From the NCBI RefSeq assembly GCF_014701095.1, contig NZ_AP023439.1, forward strand, positions 248,001 through 312,000: DNA of 64,000 bases, read 5' to 3'. The notes beneath the pieces were generated by a model. It was not told where the DNA came from and made no database searches. It was given only the letters and a program-made list of their open reading frames with translations. A program made the translations under genes and the position numbers. Source of the stretch: Streptomyces tuirus (GTDB lineage Bacteria; Actinomycetota; Actinomycetes; Streptomycetales; Streptomycetaceae). Numbering within the stretch: the stretch's first letter is position 1; every line of letters begins with the position of its first letter. Shown one piece after another: positions 9,591 to 17,860 of the stretch.

Positions 9591-10394
9591 ATGACGAAAG
9601 AGCGTGCGGCGAGGGTGCCGCGCAAGGCGTACGAGAAGGAACTGCTGCGCCTGCAGACGGAGTTGGTGAAGCTCCAGGAGTGGGTGCGCACCGAGGGTGC
9701 CCGGCTGGTCGTCGTCTTCGAGGGCCGGGACGCGGCCGGCAAGGGCGGGACGATCAAGCGGGTCGCCGAACACCTCAACCCCCGTGGCGCGCGGATCGCG
9801 GCACTGCCGAAGCCCACCGAGCGCGAGCGCACCCAGTGGTACTTCCAGCGGTACGTCGAGCACCTGCCGGCCGCCGGGGAGATCGTGCTGTTCGACCGGT
9901 CCTGGTACAACCGGGCCGGTGTCGAGCACGTGATGGGCTTCTGCTCGAAGGAGGAGTACCAGCTCTTCCTCCGCCAGTGCCCGATCTTCGAGCGGATGCT
10001 GACCGAGGACGGCATCCTGCTGCGCAAGTACTGGTTCTCGGTGAGCGACACCGAGCAGCAGGAGCGCTTCCGCCGCCGTCTGGAGGACCCGCTGCGGCAC
10101 TGGAAGCTCTCGCCGATGGACCTGGAGTCGATCAGCCGCTGGGAGGCGTACTCGCGGGCGAAGGACGAGATGATGGTGCACACCGACATCGCGGAGGCCC
10201 CGTGGTACGTCGTCGAGAGCGACGACAAGCGCCGCGCCCGGCTGAACATGATCGCCCACCTGCTGGAATCGGTGCCGTACCACGAGGTGCCGCCGCCCGT
10301 ACTGGAACTGCCGGACCGGCCCCCGTCGGCCGGCTACCAGCGCCCGCCGCGTGACCTGCAGACGTACGTCCCCGACCACGCGGCCCGGCTCTGA
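9591..10394 (+). CDS. ppk2: Polyphosphate kinase 2 (PPK2)
   Basis: A 267-residue single-domain PPK2, which transfers phosphate between polyphosphate and nucleoside di- or monophosphates. Walker A is GRDAAGKGG (Lys51), Walker B is FDRSWYNRAG (Asp102), and the lid arginines around RRRLEDPLRHWK are present. Length fits the one-domain class I form that phosphorylates NDPs. I chose ATG 9591, with GGAGG four bases upstream; the frame stays open upstream but lacks homology. It is divergent from the PPi-type phosphofructokinase across 258 bp, which suggests coordinated phosphoanhydride-based energy metabolism. Confidence 0.94.
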   Translation: MTKERAARVPRKAYEKELLRLQTELVKLQEWVRTEGARLVVVFEGRDAAGKGGTIKRVAEHLNPRGARIAALPKPTERERTQWYFQRYVEHLPAAGEIVLFDRSWYNRAGVEHVMGFCSKEEYQLFLRQCPIFERMLTEDGILLRKYWFSVSDTEQQERFRRRLEDPLRHWKLSPMDLESISRWEAYSRAKDEMMVHTDIAEAPWYVVESDDKRRARLNMIAHLLESVPYHEVPPPVLELPDRPPSAGYQRPPRDLQTYVPDHAARL

Positions 10395-10470
10395 GGCACC
10401 TCGGATCCCGGCCCTCCGGTCATCGCCCCTGCCGGTGGGCCTGCGCCTCGGCGAGGAGGAGGTAGCGTCC

Positions 10471-10905
10471 TCAGTCGAGGCAGAACTCGTTGCCTTCGAT
10501 GTCCTGCATCACGATGCACGACTCGTTGTCCTCGTCGGCGGGCAGCAGTCGCTCGCGTACCGCGCCGAGTGCGACCAGTCGTGCGCATTCGGCCTCGAGC
10601 GTGGCAAGGCGCTCGTCGCCCACGAGCCCGGTGCCGACCCGCACATCGAGGTGCACCCGGTTCTTGACGACCTTGCCTTCAGGAACGCGCTGGAAATACA
10701 GGCGCGGACCCACACCCGTGGGATCAAGCGCAACGAACCATGCCCCTCGCTCCTCGGACGGCAGCGAGCGGTTGAAGTCGTCCCAAGTGGTGAAACCCTC
10801 CGGCGGCGGCGGTACGACGTACCCCAGCACCTCGCACCAGAAGCGGGCGACTCGCTCTGGTTCCGCGCAGTCGAAGGTGACTTGGATCTGCTTGACCGAT
10901 GGCAT
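10471..10905 (-). CDS. VOC-family glyoxalase-like protein
   Basis: A 144-residue protein with the vicinal-oxygen-chelate fold in two beta-alpha-beta-beta-beta modules. Landmarks are QVTFDCAEPERVARFWCEVLGY, YFQRVPEGKVVKNRVHLDV and the C-terminal MQDIEGNEFCLD, whose Glu is the usual metal ligand. It belongs to the glyoxalase-like-domain subfamily common in Streptomyces; the substrate is unknown. The start MPSVKQIQ is taken by family similarity, since the upstream ribosome site is weak. It is convergent with ppk2 and probably monocistronic. Confidence 0.85.
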   Translation of the reverse strand: MPSVKQIQVTFDCAEPERVARFWCEVLGYVVPPPPEGFTTWDDFNRSLPSEERGAWFVALDPTGVGPRLYFQRVPEGKVVKNRVHLDVRVGTGLVGDERLATLEAECARLVALGAVRERLLPADEDNESCIVMQDIEGNEFCLD

Positions 10906-10999
10906 CGGGTCACCATAGCAAGCAGCCATGGCAGCCAATTCGGGTTTTTGATCAGGGTGTTGACGCAGGTAGGGCCCACCGCCGTGCGGGCTCCCACCA

Positions 11000-11293
11000 T
11001 CAGGCGCTGGCGTGCCGGCGCCAGGCCGTCCTCCGGGGAGCGGCATGGTGCACGGGCTCCTCCGCACGGTCGGCCCGCCGACGCCTCAGCCACAGGGCGG
11101 TCAGGCCCAGCAGAACGGCGAAGACCACCAGGAACGCCACCGACACCCACATCGGCCGGCCCCCGGGGTCGTCCCATCCCGCCGATGCGGCCGAAGTCGC
11201 CCACAGGACGGCACCGCCGGCGTAGAAGGTGCGCATCCGGCGCAGCTGCCGCAGGGCTCGTACGGATTCAACGTGATCGGTTTCCGAAGCCAT
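11000..11293 (-). CDS. Small membrane protein with two transmembrane helices
   Basis: About 97 residues. One helix (FYAGGAVLWATSAASAGW) and a second longer one (MWVSVAFLVVFAVLLGLTALW) are followed by an Arg-rich cytoplasmic tail. No family with known function is recognised. The start is uncertain: ATG at 11293 lacks a clear Shine-Dalgarno, while a TTG at 11341 directly abuts AGGAG. It is divergent from the STAND NTPase, with only about 108 bp between start codons, so the two may share a regulatory region. Whether they work together is unknown. Confidence 0.6.
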   Translation of the reverse strand: MASETDHVESVRALRQLRRMRTFYAGGAVLWATSAASAGWDDPGGRPMWVSVAFLVVFAVLLGLTALWLRRRRADRAEEPVHHAAPRRTAWRRHASA

Positions 11294-11400
11294 GCCGACG
11301 CAGGTACCCCGGAACGCGCTCCCTATCAGCCTCGCCCTCAACTCCTGTGAGAGGCTGCTATGGAAGGGCCGGGGCGTCCGGCCAGGGGGTCGGGGGGCCT

Positions 11401-13998
11401 GTGAACGACTTTGACCGGATCTTCGAACCTCGGTACTCGGCGACCGAGTTGTTCACCAATCGTGTCGACGAGTACACGGCCTTCGCCACGGCACTTCGTG
11501 TGCACGGCGAGCGCATCCGTGCCGGATCCACGGCCTTGGGGCATCCCGCTCGCCGGAACGTCCTCTCCTTCTACGGCATCGGGGGCATCGGCAAGACGGA
11601 GCTGTCGCGGCGCCTGGAGTCCTGGGCGCGGGGCGAGTTGCCGGACCCGGGTGACTGGTCGGGGAACGTCCCGCCCGAAGGTCCGCTGCACTCGGTGCGG
11701 ATCGACTTCCACGGAAGCCGGGTCGTCAACGCGGTGGACATCGTGCTGCGGCTGCGCGCGGCGGTCGCCGCTCGGGGACGTCGCTTTCCCGCCTTCGACC
11801 TCGGCCTCGCCGCCTGGTGGTCACTGGCCCGCCCGGGAACGGCGCTGCCGGACCTGTCCGCCGGTGGTTTCGACGTCCGGGGGCAGATCACGGATACCCT
11901 CAATGAGACGCTCAGCGATGCCGGGGCGAGTTTTGGACTGGGTCCCCTCACCGTCCGTACCGGGATCCGCATCGTCGAGGCGGTGCGGGAGAACCGGCTC
12001 CGCAACCGCACGCTGCGCAGGTGCGAGCCGCTCGTCCACATCATGAACCAGGCCCAGCAGGACCCGTCGGACTACGTCGCCGCGACGCTCGCCGGGCTGT
12101 TGTCATGGGACCTGGAGAACCTCGCTGCCGACAAGCGGCCGGTCGCGGTCGCCTTCGCCGATGCCGCCGAGTACGTCCAGGGTGACGACCGCGCCCAGGA
12201 GCGGCTGTTCAACCGCATCGTGCACCTCACGCCCGGTGTTCTGTGGGTGGTCACGTCCCGTAACCGGCTGGACTGGGATGCGCCGCACCTCAACCAGCTT
12301 CTGCCCGCGACCGGCCCGCAGACCTGGCCCGGTCTGCGGCTGGAGACGCAGGAGGATCCCCGCCAGCACCTCGTCGGCAAGCTCTCCGACACCGACGTGG
12401 AGCAGTACCTGCGCGCCGCGTCGGGGACGGCGGGCAATCCGGAGCTGGCCCCCGAGGTGATCGCGAGGATCCGCAGCGGTGCGCACGGCCTGCCCCTGTA
12501 CCTCAGCCTGTCGCTGTCCATCGCCCGGGCCGGGCAGGGAGATCCGCTCACGGCGGCCGCTTTCGGCGGGCCTCTTCCGGAGCTCGCCACTCGCGTCTTC
12601 GCCAACCTGCCGGAACGGGAACGCGAGCTGGCGCGTGCCGCCAGTCTCGTCCCTCGCTTCGACGAGGACCTCATCAACCAGGCCACGGACGGGCTGATCG
12701 GGGACACGCACCGGTTCTGCCGACGCACGCTCGTGACCAGGGACGACCACCCGCTGTTCCCCTACCGGCTGCACGACGCGGTCCGTGCGGCCATCGCCCA
12801 CGAGTCGGTCGACGAGCCCGGGGCCTGGGCACCCGACGACCGCACGGCCATGGCCCGGCGGCTGGTGGAAACGCTCGGACGGCGCAGCAAGTCCCTTCTG
12901 GGGGACAGCAACCGCCGGCTGGACGTACTGGAGCTCGCGGCCGGCCTGTGCGCGGACCACGACCTGGTGGCGCCCTGGCTGGCCGACGCCCTCACCGATC
13001 TGCCGGGGTTCGCCAGGACCGCGGAACGGCTGCCGCCTGCTGCGCCCGGCAGCTGGATGGGGCAGGTGTCCGGCATGTTCGAGGCATGGCGCCACGGGAG
13101 GGCCGGGTTGCGGCGGGTCGCGTGCCTGGAGGAGTTCCTGGAGGGGCCGCTCCGGGCCGACGTCCGGGCCCTCGCACAGCTCCGGCTGGCCTATCTGCAC
13201 AGGACGCGCTCCGCGTTCGGCCCGTCCCTGCAGTTGCTGAAGGGTCTGCTGGCGGAGACTCCGGAGTCGCAGTTCCTGCGCTACCAGGTCGCCCGCGCGC
13301 TGCAGATCAAGGGAGACTTCGCCGACCTGCATCAGCATCTGTCCGACTACCCCCTCGTCGATCCCACCACGGCACTGCGTATCAAGAGCGACCTGGCCTA
13401 CCTCCGTGGCCTCCTGGACGAATCGGTCGTCGGGCCCGTGACCCGCGCCGCCTATCTCCGCGAGGAGGGCAAGCACCAGTTGGCGCTGGACAACGACGCG
13501 ACCGTCCTGTGGCGCAGAACTCTCGTGGGCCGCAGCACGCCGGACGAATGTGATGCCGTCCTCTCCGAGGCCGACCGGTACGGCGAGACGCTCACCATGC
13601 GCACGGCCCTCGCCGCCAAGCTGATCTGTCTGGCGGGCGACGTCTCCGCGGCCCAGGACGTCATCGCCCAGTCCGACAGCGTCATCAGGACCGCCTCGGG
13701 CCTTCGGGGATGGCGCGAGTGGACGAGCAGAACTGTGTTCGGCCTGCGCCAGGGCGACCGTGCCTACCTCGATCAGCTCCATGAGACGTGGCTCTCGAGG
13801 AACACACCTTGGAGCCTCAACTCACACGTGGTCGACCGCTTCTTCGTGTTCGCCGGCTACCCGGCCCGGTACGGCCCCGTCCAGGTCATCCCCACGGAGG
13901 ATCCGGACACGGCAGATCGACGGTGGCACGTCACGATCACGTCCCTGCTCGAAGACCCGCAGCGTCAATCCGGTGGCCCGAGCGGGTACATGGCCTGA
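11401..13998 (+). CDS. NB-ARC-like STAND NTPase
   Basis: An 865-residue protein with the layout of signal-transducing STAND ATPases. A short N-terminus (about 55 residues) leads into the P-loop GIGGIGKTE (59-67), a Walker B-like strand AVAFADAAEY (Asp near 254), a sensor VTSRNR near 284-289 and the GLPL motif (near 363) diagnostic of NB-ARC modules. A winged-helix-like segment (LPERERELARAASL) follows, then some 400 residues of helical, TPR-like sequence. There is no recognisable effector domain at either end. STAND proteins act as regulators, antiphage sensors or cell-death switches. The start is GTG with only a G-rich ribosome site. Confidence 0.82.
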   Translation: MNDFDRIFEPRYSATELFTNRVDEYTAFATALRVHGERIRAGSTALGHPARRNVLSFYGIGGIGKTELSRRLESWARGELPDPGDWSGNVPPEGPLHSVRIDFHGSRVVNAVDIVLRLRAAVAARGRRFPAFDLGLAAWWSLARPGTALPDLSAGGFDVRGQITDTLNETLSDAGASFGLGPLTVRTGIRIVEAVRENRLRNRTLRRCEPLVHIMNQAQQDPSDYVAATLAGLLSWDLENLAADKRPVAVAFADAAEYVQGDDRAQERLFNRIVHLTPGVLWVVTSRNRLDWDAPHLNQLLPATGPQTWPGLRLETQEDPRQHLVGKLSDTDVEQYLRAASGTAGNPELAPEVIARIRSGAHGLPLYLSLSLSIARAGQGDPLTAAAFGGPLPELATRVFANLPERERELARAASLVPRFDEDLINQATDGLIGDTHRFCRRTLVTRDDHPLFPYRLHDAVRAAIAHESVDEPGAWAPDDRTAMARRLVETLGRRSKSLLGDSNRRLDVLELAAGLCADHDLVAPWLADALTDLPGFARTAERLPPAAPGSWMGQVSGMFEAWRHGRAGLRRVACLEEFLEGPLRADVRALAQLRLAYLHRTRSAFGPSLQLLKGLLAETPESQFLRYQVARALQIKGDFADLHQHLSDYPLVDPTTALRIKSDLAYLRGLLDESVVGPVTRAAYLREEGKHQLALDNDATVLWRRTLVGRSTPDECDAVLSEADRYGETLTMRTALAAKLICLAGDVSAAQDVIAQSDSVIRTASGLRGWREWTSRTVFGLRQGDRAYLDQLHETWLSRNTPWSLNSHVVDRFFVFAGYPARYGPVQVIPTEDPDTADRRWHVTITSLLEDPQRQSGGPSGYMA

Positions 13999-14030
13999 CT
14001 CTGCCGGTGTTCCCCGTCCCGGACGATGAG

Positions 14031-14095
14031 TTCGACCGCATCGTCGGCACTCGACCGCATCGCCCGTACTCGACTGCATCGCCCGTATTCGACCG
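14031..14095. repeat. 19-bp tandem repeat downstream of the STAND gene
   Basis: Three consecutive 19-bp units start at 14031, 14050 and 14069, with a fourth partial unit from 14088. The units share the core TCGACYGCATCG; the second and third differ at one base, the first at a few more. The array lies 33 bp after the STAND stop codon and just before an imperfect inverted repeat rich in GTCGAC (about 14098-14120). It is probably noncoding. Slippage-generated repeats, a protein-binding array or a terminator-like element are all possible. Confidence 0.75.
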
Positions 14096-14149
14096 GACGT
14101 CGACGAAACGTCGTCGACAACGGTCACCGCGGTAACCGATCATGCGCTC

Positions 14150-14347
14150 ATGCCGTTGCGAGACACCCTTGCCCGAGTGGATGCAGACCTGGCCGCCGGT
14201 CGGGGCGTCGAGCACACCTCCGAGATCTACCCCGGCACGGCCCACGGCTTCACCATGTCGGACACCGATGCCTTCAACCCCTCCGGGCTGCGGCGCCATT
14301 GGGACCGTCTGCTCCCCCTCCTCGCACGCACGCTGGCCCCGAGCTGA
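14150..14347 (+). pseudogene. Dienelactone hydrolase C-terminal remnant
   Basis: A 65-codon frame carries the end of a dienelactone-hydrolase-type alpha/beta hydrolase: YPGTAHGFTMSDTDAFNP, containing the catalytic-His region, then RRHWDRLLPLLARTL, the family's last helix. The nucleophile and acid portions are absent. The length is roughly a quarter of the family's 230-250 residues. No ribosome site precedes the ATG. I read this as a deletion remnant adjoining the 19-bp repeat array. Confidence 0.7.
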
Positions 14348-14491
14348 AACACGGACCGGGTGCGAGGTCCAGGCCGCGCTCACGGTCCACTCCTCGTCCG
14401 GGTCGAGCGTGGCGTGCACCGCGAGTGTGCCGTCGAAGGGAATCCCGGCTGGGACGGTGATCTCCTCGGTCCCAGTCCCGCATCGGCACCC

Positions 14492-14788
14492 TCAGGGGCA
14501 GTCCCCTCGGTGGTGGAATCGGTACGTCACCCCTGGGCCCGGCGCACGCGGCTCGCCGGGGCCGGGATCGTACAGCGCGCGTCCGCCGGGGAACTGCCCG
14601 AGTTCGGTGGGGAGTGCGGCCCCCGCGCCGAGCTCGTCCGGCGTCCAGCCCGTGACGTCCAGCAGCAACCCGTCCAGCGGCCCTCCGACGAGGTGGGCAT
14701 AGGTCTTCCCGGAGCGGGGTCCCGGGTCGGGGTCGTCGTGGTCATGGCCGTAGACCCGGCCGCGCAGCAGTTGCTCGTCGCCGTTCAT
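14492..14788 (-). CDS. Small hypothetical protein
   Basis: A 98-residue, Gly/Pro/Asp-rich soluble protein beginning MNGDEQLLRGRVYGH with a central GGPLDGLLLDVTGWTPDEL. That GGP-DG pattern recurs in small actinobacterial proteins of unknown function. No signal peptide or membrane helix is seen. The ribosome site is weak, so the start is by codon pattern. It sits divergent to the SnoaL-like gene. Confidence 0.55.
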   Translation of the reverse strand: MNGDEQLLRGRVYGHDHDDPDPGPRSGKTYAHLVGGPLDGLLLDVTGWTPDELGAGAALPTELGQFPGGRALYDPGPGEPRAPGPGVTYRFHHRGDCP

Positions 14789-14880
14789 CCGTCCAGCGTT
14801 GCAGCCACCACTGACAACGGAGGCGCGTGCCGTCGGCCGAAATCGTGGGCCCCGTGTGCAGCTGGGCCCATGATGAGGGC

Positions 14881-15279
14881 ATGACCGACTGTGACGATTT
14901 CCTGGAGTGGGTCAGGACGGCCCTGTACGAGGCGGAGCTCGCGCTGCACAACGGCGATGCGGCTCCCCGCCGGGCGCTCTGGTCGCGCAACGAACCGGTG
15001 AGTGTGCTGGGGGCGTGGCGGAACGCCTACGGGCAGCAGGAGCTGGACGAGCTCTTCACCACCCTCGGCAGGAGCTTCTCCGACTGCACGTCGTACGTCT
15101 TCGAACTGCGGGCGTACGACGTCGCGGGCGACATGGCCTACACGGCCGGGCTCGAGCACACCTCCGCCTCCGTCGACGGAGTGCCGCGCACCTACACACT
15201 GCGGGCCACTCAGGTGTACCGCCGTGAGGAGGGCGAGTGGACGGTGGCCCACCGTCATGGCGACCCGGTGACCGGGTGA
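14881..15279 (+). CDS. SnoaL/NTF2-like (ketosteroid-isomerase fold) protein
   Basis: A 132-residue cone-shaped alpha+beta-barrel protein of the DUF4440/SnoaL type. The N-terminal helices (DDFLEWVRTALYEAELALHNGD) and WSRNEPVSVLGAW are followed by strands ending YRREEGEWTVAHRHGDPV, the classic C-terminal motif of this superfamily. Many such proteins are isomerases or cyclases, others have no enzymatic role; none can be assigned here. The ATG at 14881 has a modest purine tract (GATGAGGGC) upstream. Confidence 0.8.
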   Translation: MTDCDDFLEWVRTALYEAELALHNGDAAPRRALWSRNEPVSVLGAWRNAYGQQELDELFTTLGRSFSDCTSYVFELRAYDVAGDMAYTAGLEHTSASVDGVPRTYTLRATQVYRREEGEWTVAHRHGDPVTG

Positions 15280-15403
15280 GCGTGCCGGGTGGTTCCCCGT
15301 TGCCGCAGTCCACGGCGTGATGCCGTCGATCGGATGGGAGACCAGGGCGACGACGAAGTCGTCGGTCAAGTAGGCCCCCTACCTGGGCGATCCGACCGGT
15401 CGC

Positions 15404-16051
15404 TCAGGTGATCTCGTCGTCGGTGGCGAGGAGGGTGCGGCCGGCCGCGAAGAGTCGCGCGCAGCGTTGGGTCATGGCTTCGGGCGACTGGTCGGGGTGG
15501 TTGACCCACCAGCGGACCAGTGCGGTGCACAGGCCGCGCCACGCGTAGGTGAGGGCGTCCGCGTCCAGCGGGTCGCCGGATCCGGTCGTCCGCAGGAGGT
15601 CGGCGGTGCCGGTCGCAGCGAGGTCGTCGATGGCGCGGCGGTAGTACGCCGCGCGGCGGGCGGCGTCGCTGTCGGGCGGCAGCGTGGCGTCGTAGAGGAC
15701 GAACCACGCCTCGCGCTGCCCGTCGAGCGCGGTGAACAGGGCGTGCAGCACACGCAGCGCGGTGGGCCGGGCCGCGGAGGCCGGTTCGGCCATGGCCGTG
15801 CGGATGGCGTGCAGGAGGCGGTCGCCCACGGGATTCAGGCAGGCGAGGTAGAGGTCCTGCTTGCTGCCGAAGTAGTGGTGCAGCAGGGGCTTGGTGACGC
15901 CGACCCGGGTGGCGACGGCGGCCACGGTGGTCGCCTCGTAGCCACGGCGGCCGAACTCCTCGGTGGCCGCCGCCAGGACCTGTTGTTCGCGGGTGGCCCT
16001 GGGGACTCCCTTGGTGCCGGCCTTCGAGGCGGGTGTTGTCATGCCCTTCAT
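15404..16051 (-). CDS. TetR-family repressor divergent from an AGPS-like flavoprotein
   Basis: A 215-residue TetR regulator. The DNA-binding helix-turn-helix is near residues 23-70 (AAATEEFGRRGYEATTVAAV, then VGVTKPLLHHYFGSKQDLY). The C-terminal ligand domain is not assignable. The gene starts at, or just next to, a palindrome ATTACC-CTAC-GGTAAT (16052-16067), which is almost certainly its own operator. A second ATG at 16042 is possible. It is divergent from the flavoprotein at 16111, which it probably represses. A TetR beside an AGPS-like flavoprotein also occurs in mycobacteria (Rv2250c-Rv2251 from memory). Confidence 0.88.
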   Translation of the reverse strand: MKGMTTPASKAGTKGVPRATREQQVLAAATEEFGRRGYEATTVAAVATRVGVTKPLLHHYFGSKQDLYLACLNPVGDRLLHAIRTAMAEPASAARPTALRVLHALFTALDGQREAWFVLYDATLPPDSDAARRAAYYRRAIDDLAATGTADLLRTTGSGDPLDADALTYAWRGLCTALVRWWVNHPDQSPEAMTQRCARLFAAGRTLLATDDEIT

Positions 16052-16067
16052 ATTACCCTACGGTAAT
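16052..16067. promoter_or_regulatory. Probable TetR operator between the divergent pair
   Basis: A perfect inverted repeat with 6-bp arms ATTACC and GGTAAT and a 4-bp spacer lies immediately upstream of the TetR start. A further half-site GGGTAAA follows at about 16076-16082. The AT-rich palindrome stands out in 72% GC surroundings and is placed to control both divergent genes. Confidence 0.75.
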
Positions 16068-16110
16068 TTTCCACAGGGTAAATGCCTCGGACCTTGCTGG
16101 GAGCACACGT

Positions 16111-17739
16111 ATGCCCGCCTCACCTTCCGGTCACGGCACCTCCCGCACCCGCTCGTGGTGGGGCTGGGGCTACGCCGACTCCCACCCCGACGACGCCGAA
16201 TGCGTCGCGATAGGCGCACTGTTGCCGGGCACCCTGGCGCGCCCGTTGCCGATCCCCCGGGTCGCCGACCTGGCGATCACCCGCCCCCGGGTGACACCCC
16301 CGTCCTCGCTGGCGCACCTGGTCAGCACCGACCCCGAGGAGCGCGCCGCCCACGCCATGGGCAAGGCCTACCGCGACATCATCCGGGCCCTGCGCGGCCG
16401 GCCGGGCCGGGTCCCCGACCTGGTCGCCCACCCGACCGACGACCGGGAGGTGGCCGACCTGCTGGACTGGGCCGGCGGGCTGGGCGTGGCCGTCATCCCC
16501 TTCGGGGGCGGCTCCTCGGTGGTCGGCGGCGTGGAGTACCGCGGTGACACCCACCGTGCCGTGCTGTCGCTGGACTTGACGTCGATGGACCGGGTTCTGG
16601 AGATCGACACCGTCAGCCGCTCGGCTCTGATCCAGGCCGGCGCACTCGGCCCCGTGCTGGAGGAGCAGCTGCGGCCCCACGGTCTCACCTTGCGCCACTT
16701 TCCGCAGAGCTTCGAGTTCTCCACCCTCGGCGGCTGGCTGGCCACCCGGGCCGGGGGCCACTACGCCACCGGCCGCACGCACATCGACGACTTCGTGCAG
16801 TCCCTTCGGGTGGTCACGCCCGCCGGTTCGGGCACGTCCCTCCGACTGCCCGCATCCGGTGCCGGACCGTCACCGGACCGCCTGTTCCTCGGCTCCGAGG
16901 GCACGCTCGGGGTCATCACCGAGGCGTGGATGCGCCTGCAGGAACGCCCGCGCCACAAGGCGTCGGCGTCGGTGGCGTTCGCCGGCTTCCCCGAGGCGCT
17001 GGAGGCGGTGCGGGTCATCGCCCAGTCCGACCTCTCCCCCGCCAACTGCCGCCTGCTCGATCCCGGCGAGGCGCTGCTGTCCGGCGCCTCGCAGGACGGC
17101 TCCTCCGTGCTGGTGCTGGGGTTCGAGTCCGCCACGGGTCGCGTCGACGACCGTCTCGCGAGCGCCTTGGAGCTGGCGCGGGCTCATGGCGGCCGGGGCG
17201 GAGCGGCGCCCGCGGCGAACGGGGGTGCCGCCCCGGCACAGCGAGACGTCCCGGCCGACGCGGCGGTGAGCGCCTGGCGTTCGGCCTTCCTGCGCATGCC
17301 GTATCTGCGTGACGGCCTGGCCCGTATGGGGGCCGTCGTCGACACCTTCGAGACGGCGACCACCTGGGACAGGATCCCGGCCCTGATCGACGCCGTCCGC
17401 ACCGAGGTCGGCTCCGCCGCCCTGAAGGCCACCGGTCACCCGGCCACCGTCAACTGCCGCCTGACGCACGTCTATCCCGACGGTGCCGCGCCCTACTTCA
17501 CCGTGGCCGTCGCCGGCCGCCCCGGCGAAGAGGTCGGCATCTGGGACGACATCAAGGCTGTCGCGAGCGACGTCCTGCACCGTCACCGCGCGACGATCAC
17601 CCACCACCACGCCGTCGGCCGGGACCACCGCCCCGGCTACGACCTCCAGCGCCCCGAGCCCTTCGCGCTGGCGCTGCGCGCCGCCAAGGACGCCCTGGAC
17701 CCGCATCACATCCTCAACCCGGGGGTGCTGATCGACTGA
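16111..17739 (+). CDS. AGPS-like FAD-binding oxidase
   Basis: A 542-residue FAD_binding_4 / FAD-oxidase_C protein, close to alkyldihydroxyacetonephosphate synthase (ether-lipid enzyme). The FAD PP-loop VIPFGGGSSVVGGV (about 129-142), the substrate-side STLGGWLATRAGGHYATG and the C-terminal His cluster THHHAVGRDHRPGY are present, and the protein ends LNPGVLID like D-lactate/glycolate oxidases. In AGPS the equivalent His and Arg residues are catalytic. Whether this makes ether lipids or oxidises a hydroxy acid is open. ATG 16111 has GGGAG seven bases upstream. A TetR operator lies in the 60-bp divergent gap. Confidence 0.88.
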   Translation: MPASPSGHGTSRTRSWWGWGYADSHPDDAECVAIGALLPGTLARPLPIPRVADLAITRPRVTPPSSLAHLVSTDPEERAAHAMGKAYRDIIRALRGRPGRVPDLVAHPTDDREVADLLDWAGGLGVAVIPFGGGSSVVGGVEYRGDTHRAVLSLDLTSMDRVLEIDTVSRSALIQAGALGPVLEEQLRPHGLTLRHFPQSFEFSTLGGWLATRAGGHYATGRTHIDDFVQSLRVVTPAGSGTSLRLPASGAGPSPDRLFLGSEGTLGVITEAWMRLQERPRHKASASVAFAGFPEALEAVRVIAQSDLSPANCRLLDPGEALLSGASQDGSSVLVLGFESATGRVDDRLASALELARAHGGRGGAAPAANGGAAPAQRDVPADAAVSAWRSAFLRMPYLRDGLARMGAVVDTFETATTWDRIPALIDAVRTEVGSAALKATGHPATVNCRLTHVYPDGAAPYFTVAVAGRPGEEVGIWDDIKAVASDVLHRHRATITHHHAVGRDHRPGYDLQRPEPFALALRAAKDALDPHHILNPGVLID

Positions 17740-17860
17740 ACCGGCGCCGTGCACACCTCCGCCGAAGCCGCGCGTCGGCACGGGAGAGAGCCTCGCCTCC
17801 CCCGGCAGCGGCCGCACCAGCCGTGTCAGAATGCCGACATGACTCTGATCCGAAAGGGCA

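Noticed and set aside
14340..14480. Minus-strand reading with EEITVPAGIPFDGTLAVHAT that looks like a protein tail
   Set aside because: It may be another relic, but it has no start, no recognisable family and no clear stop outside neighbouring relic sequence, so it is not annotated.
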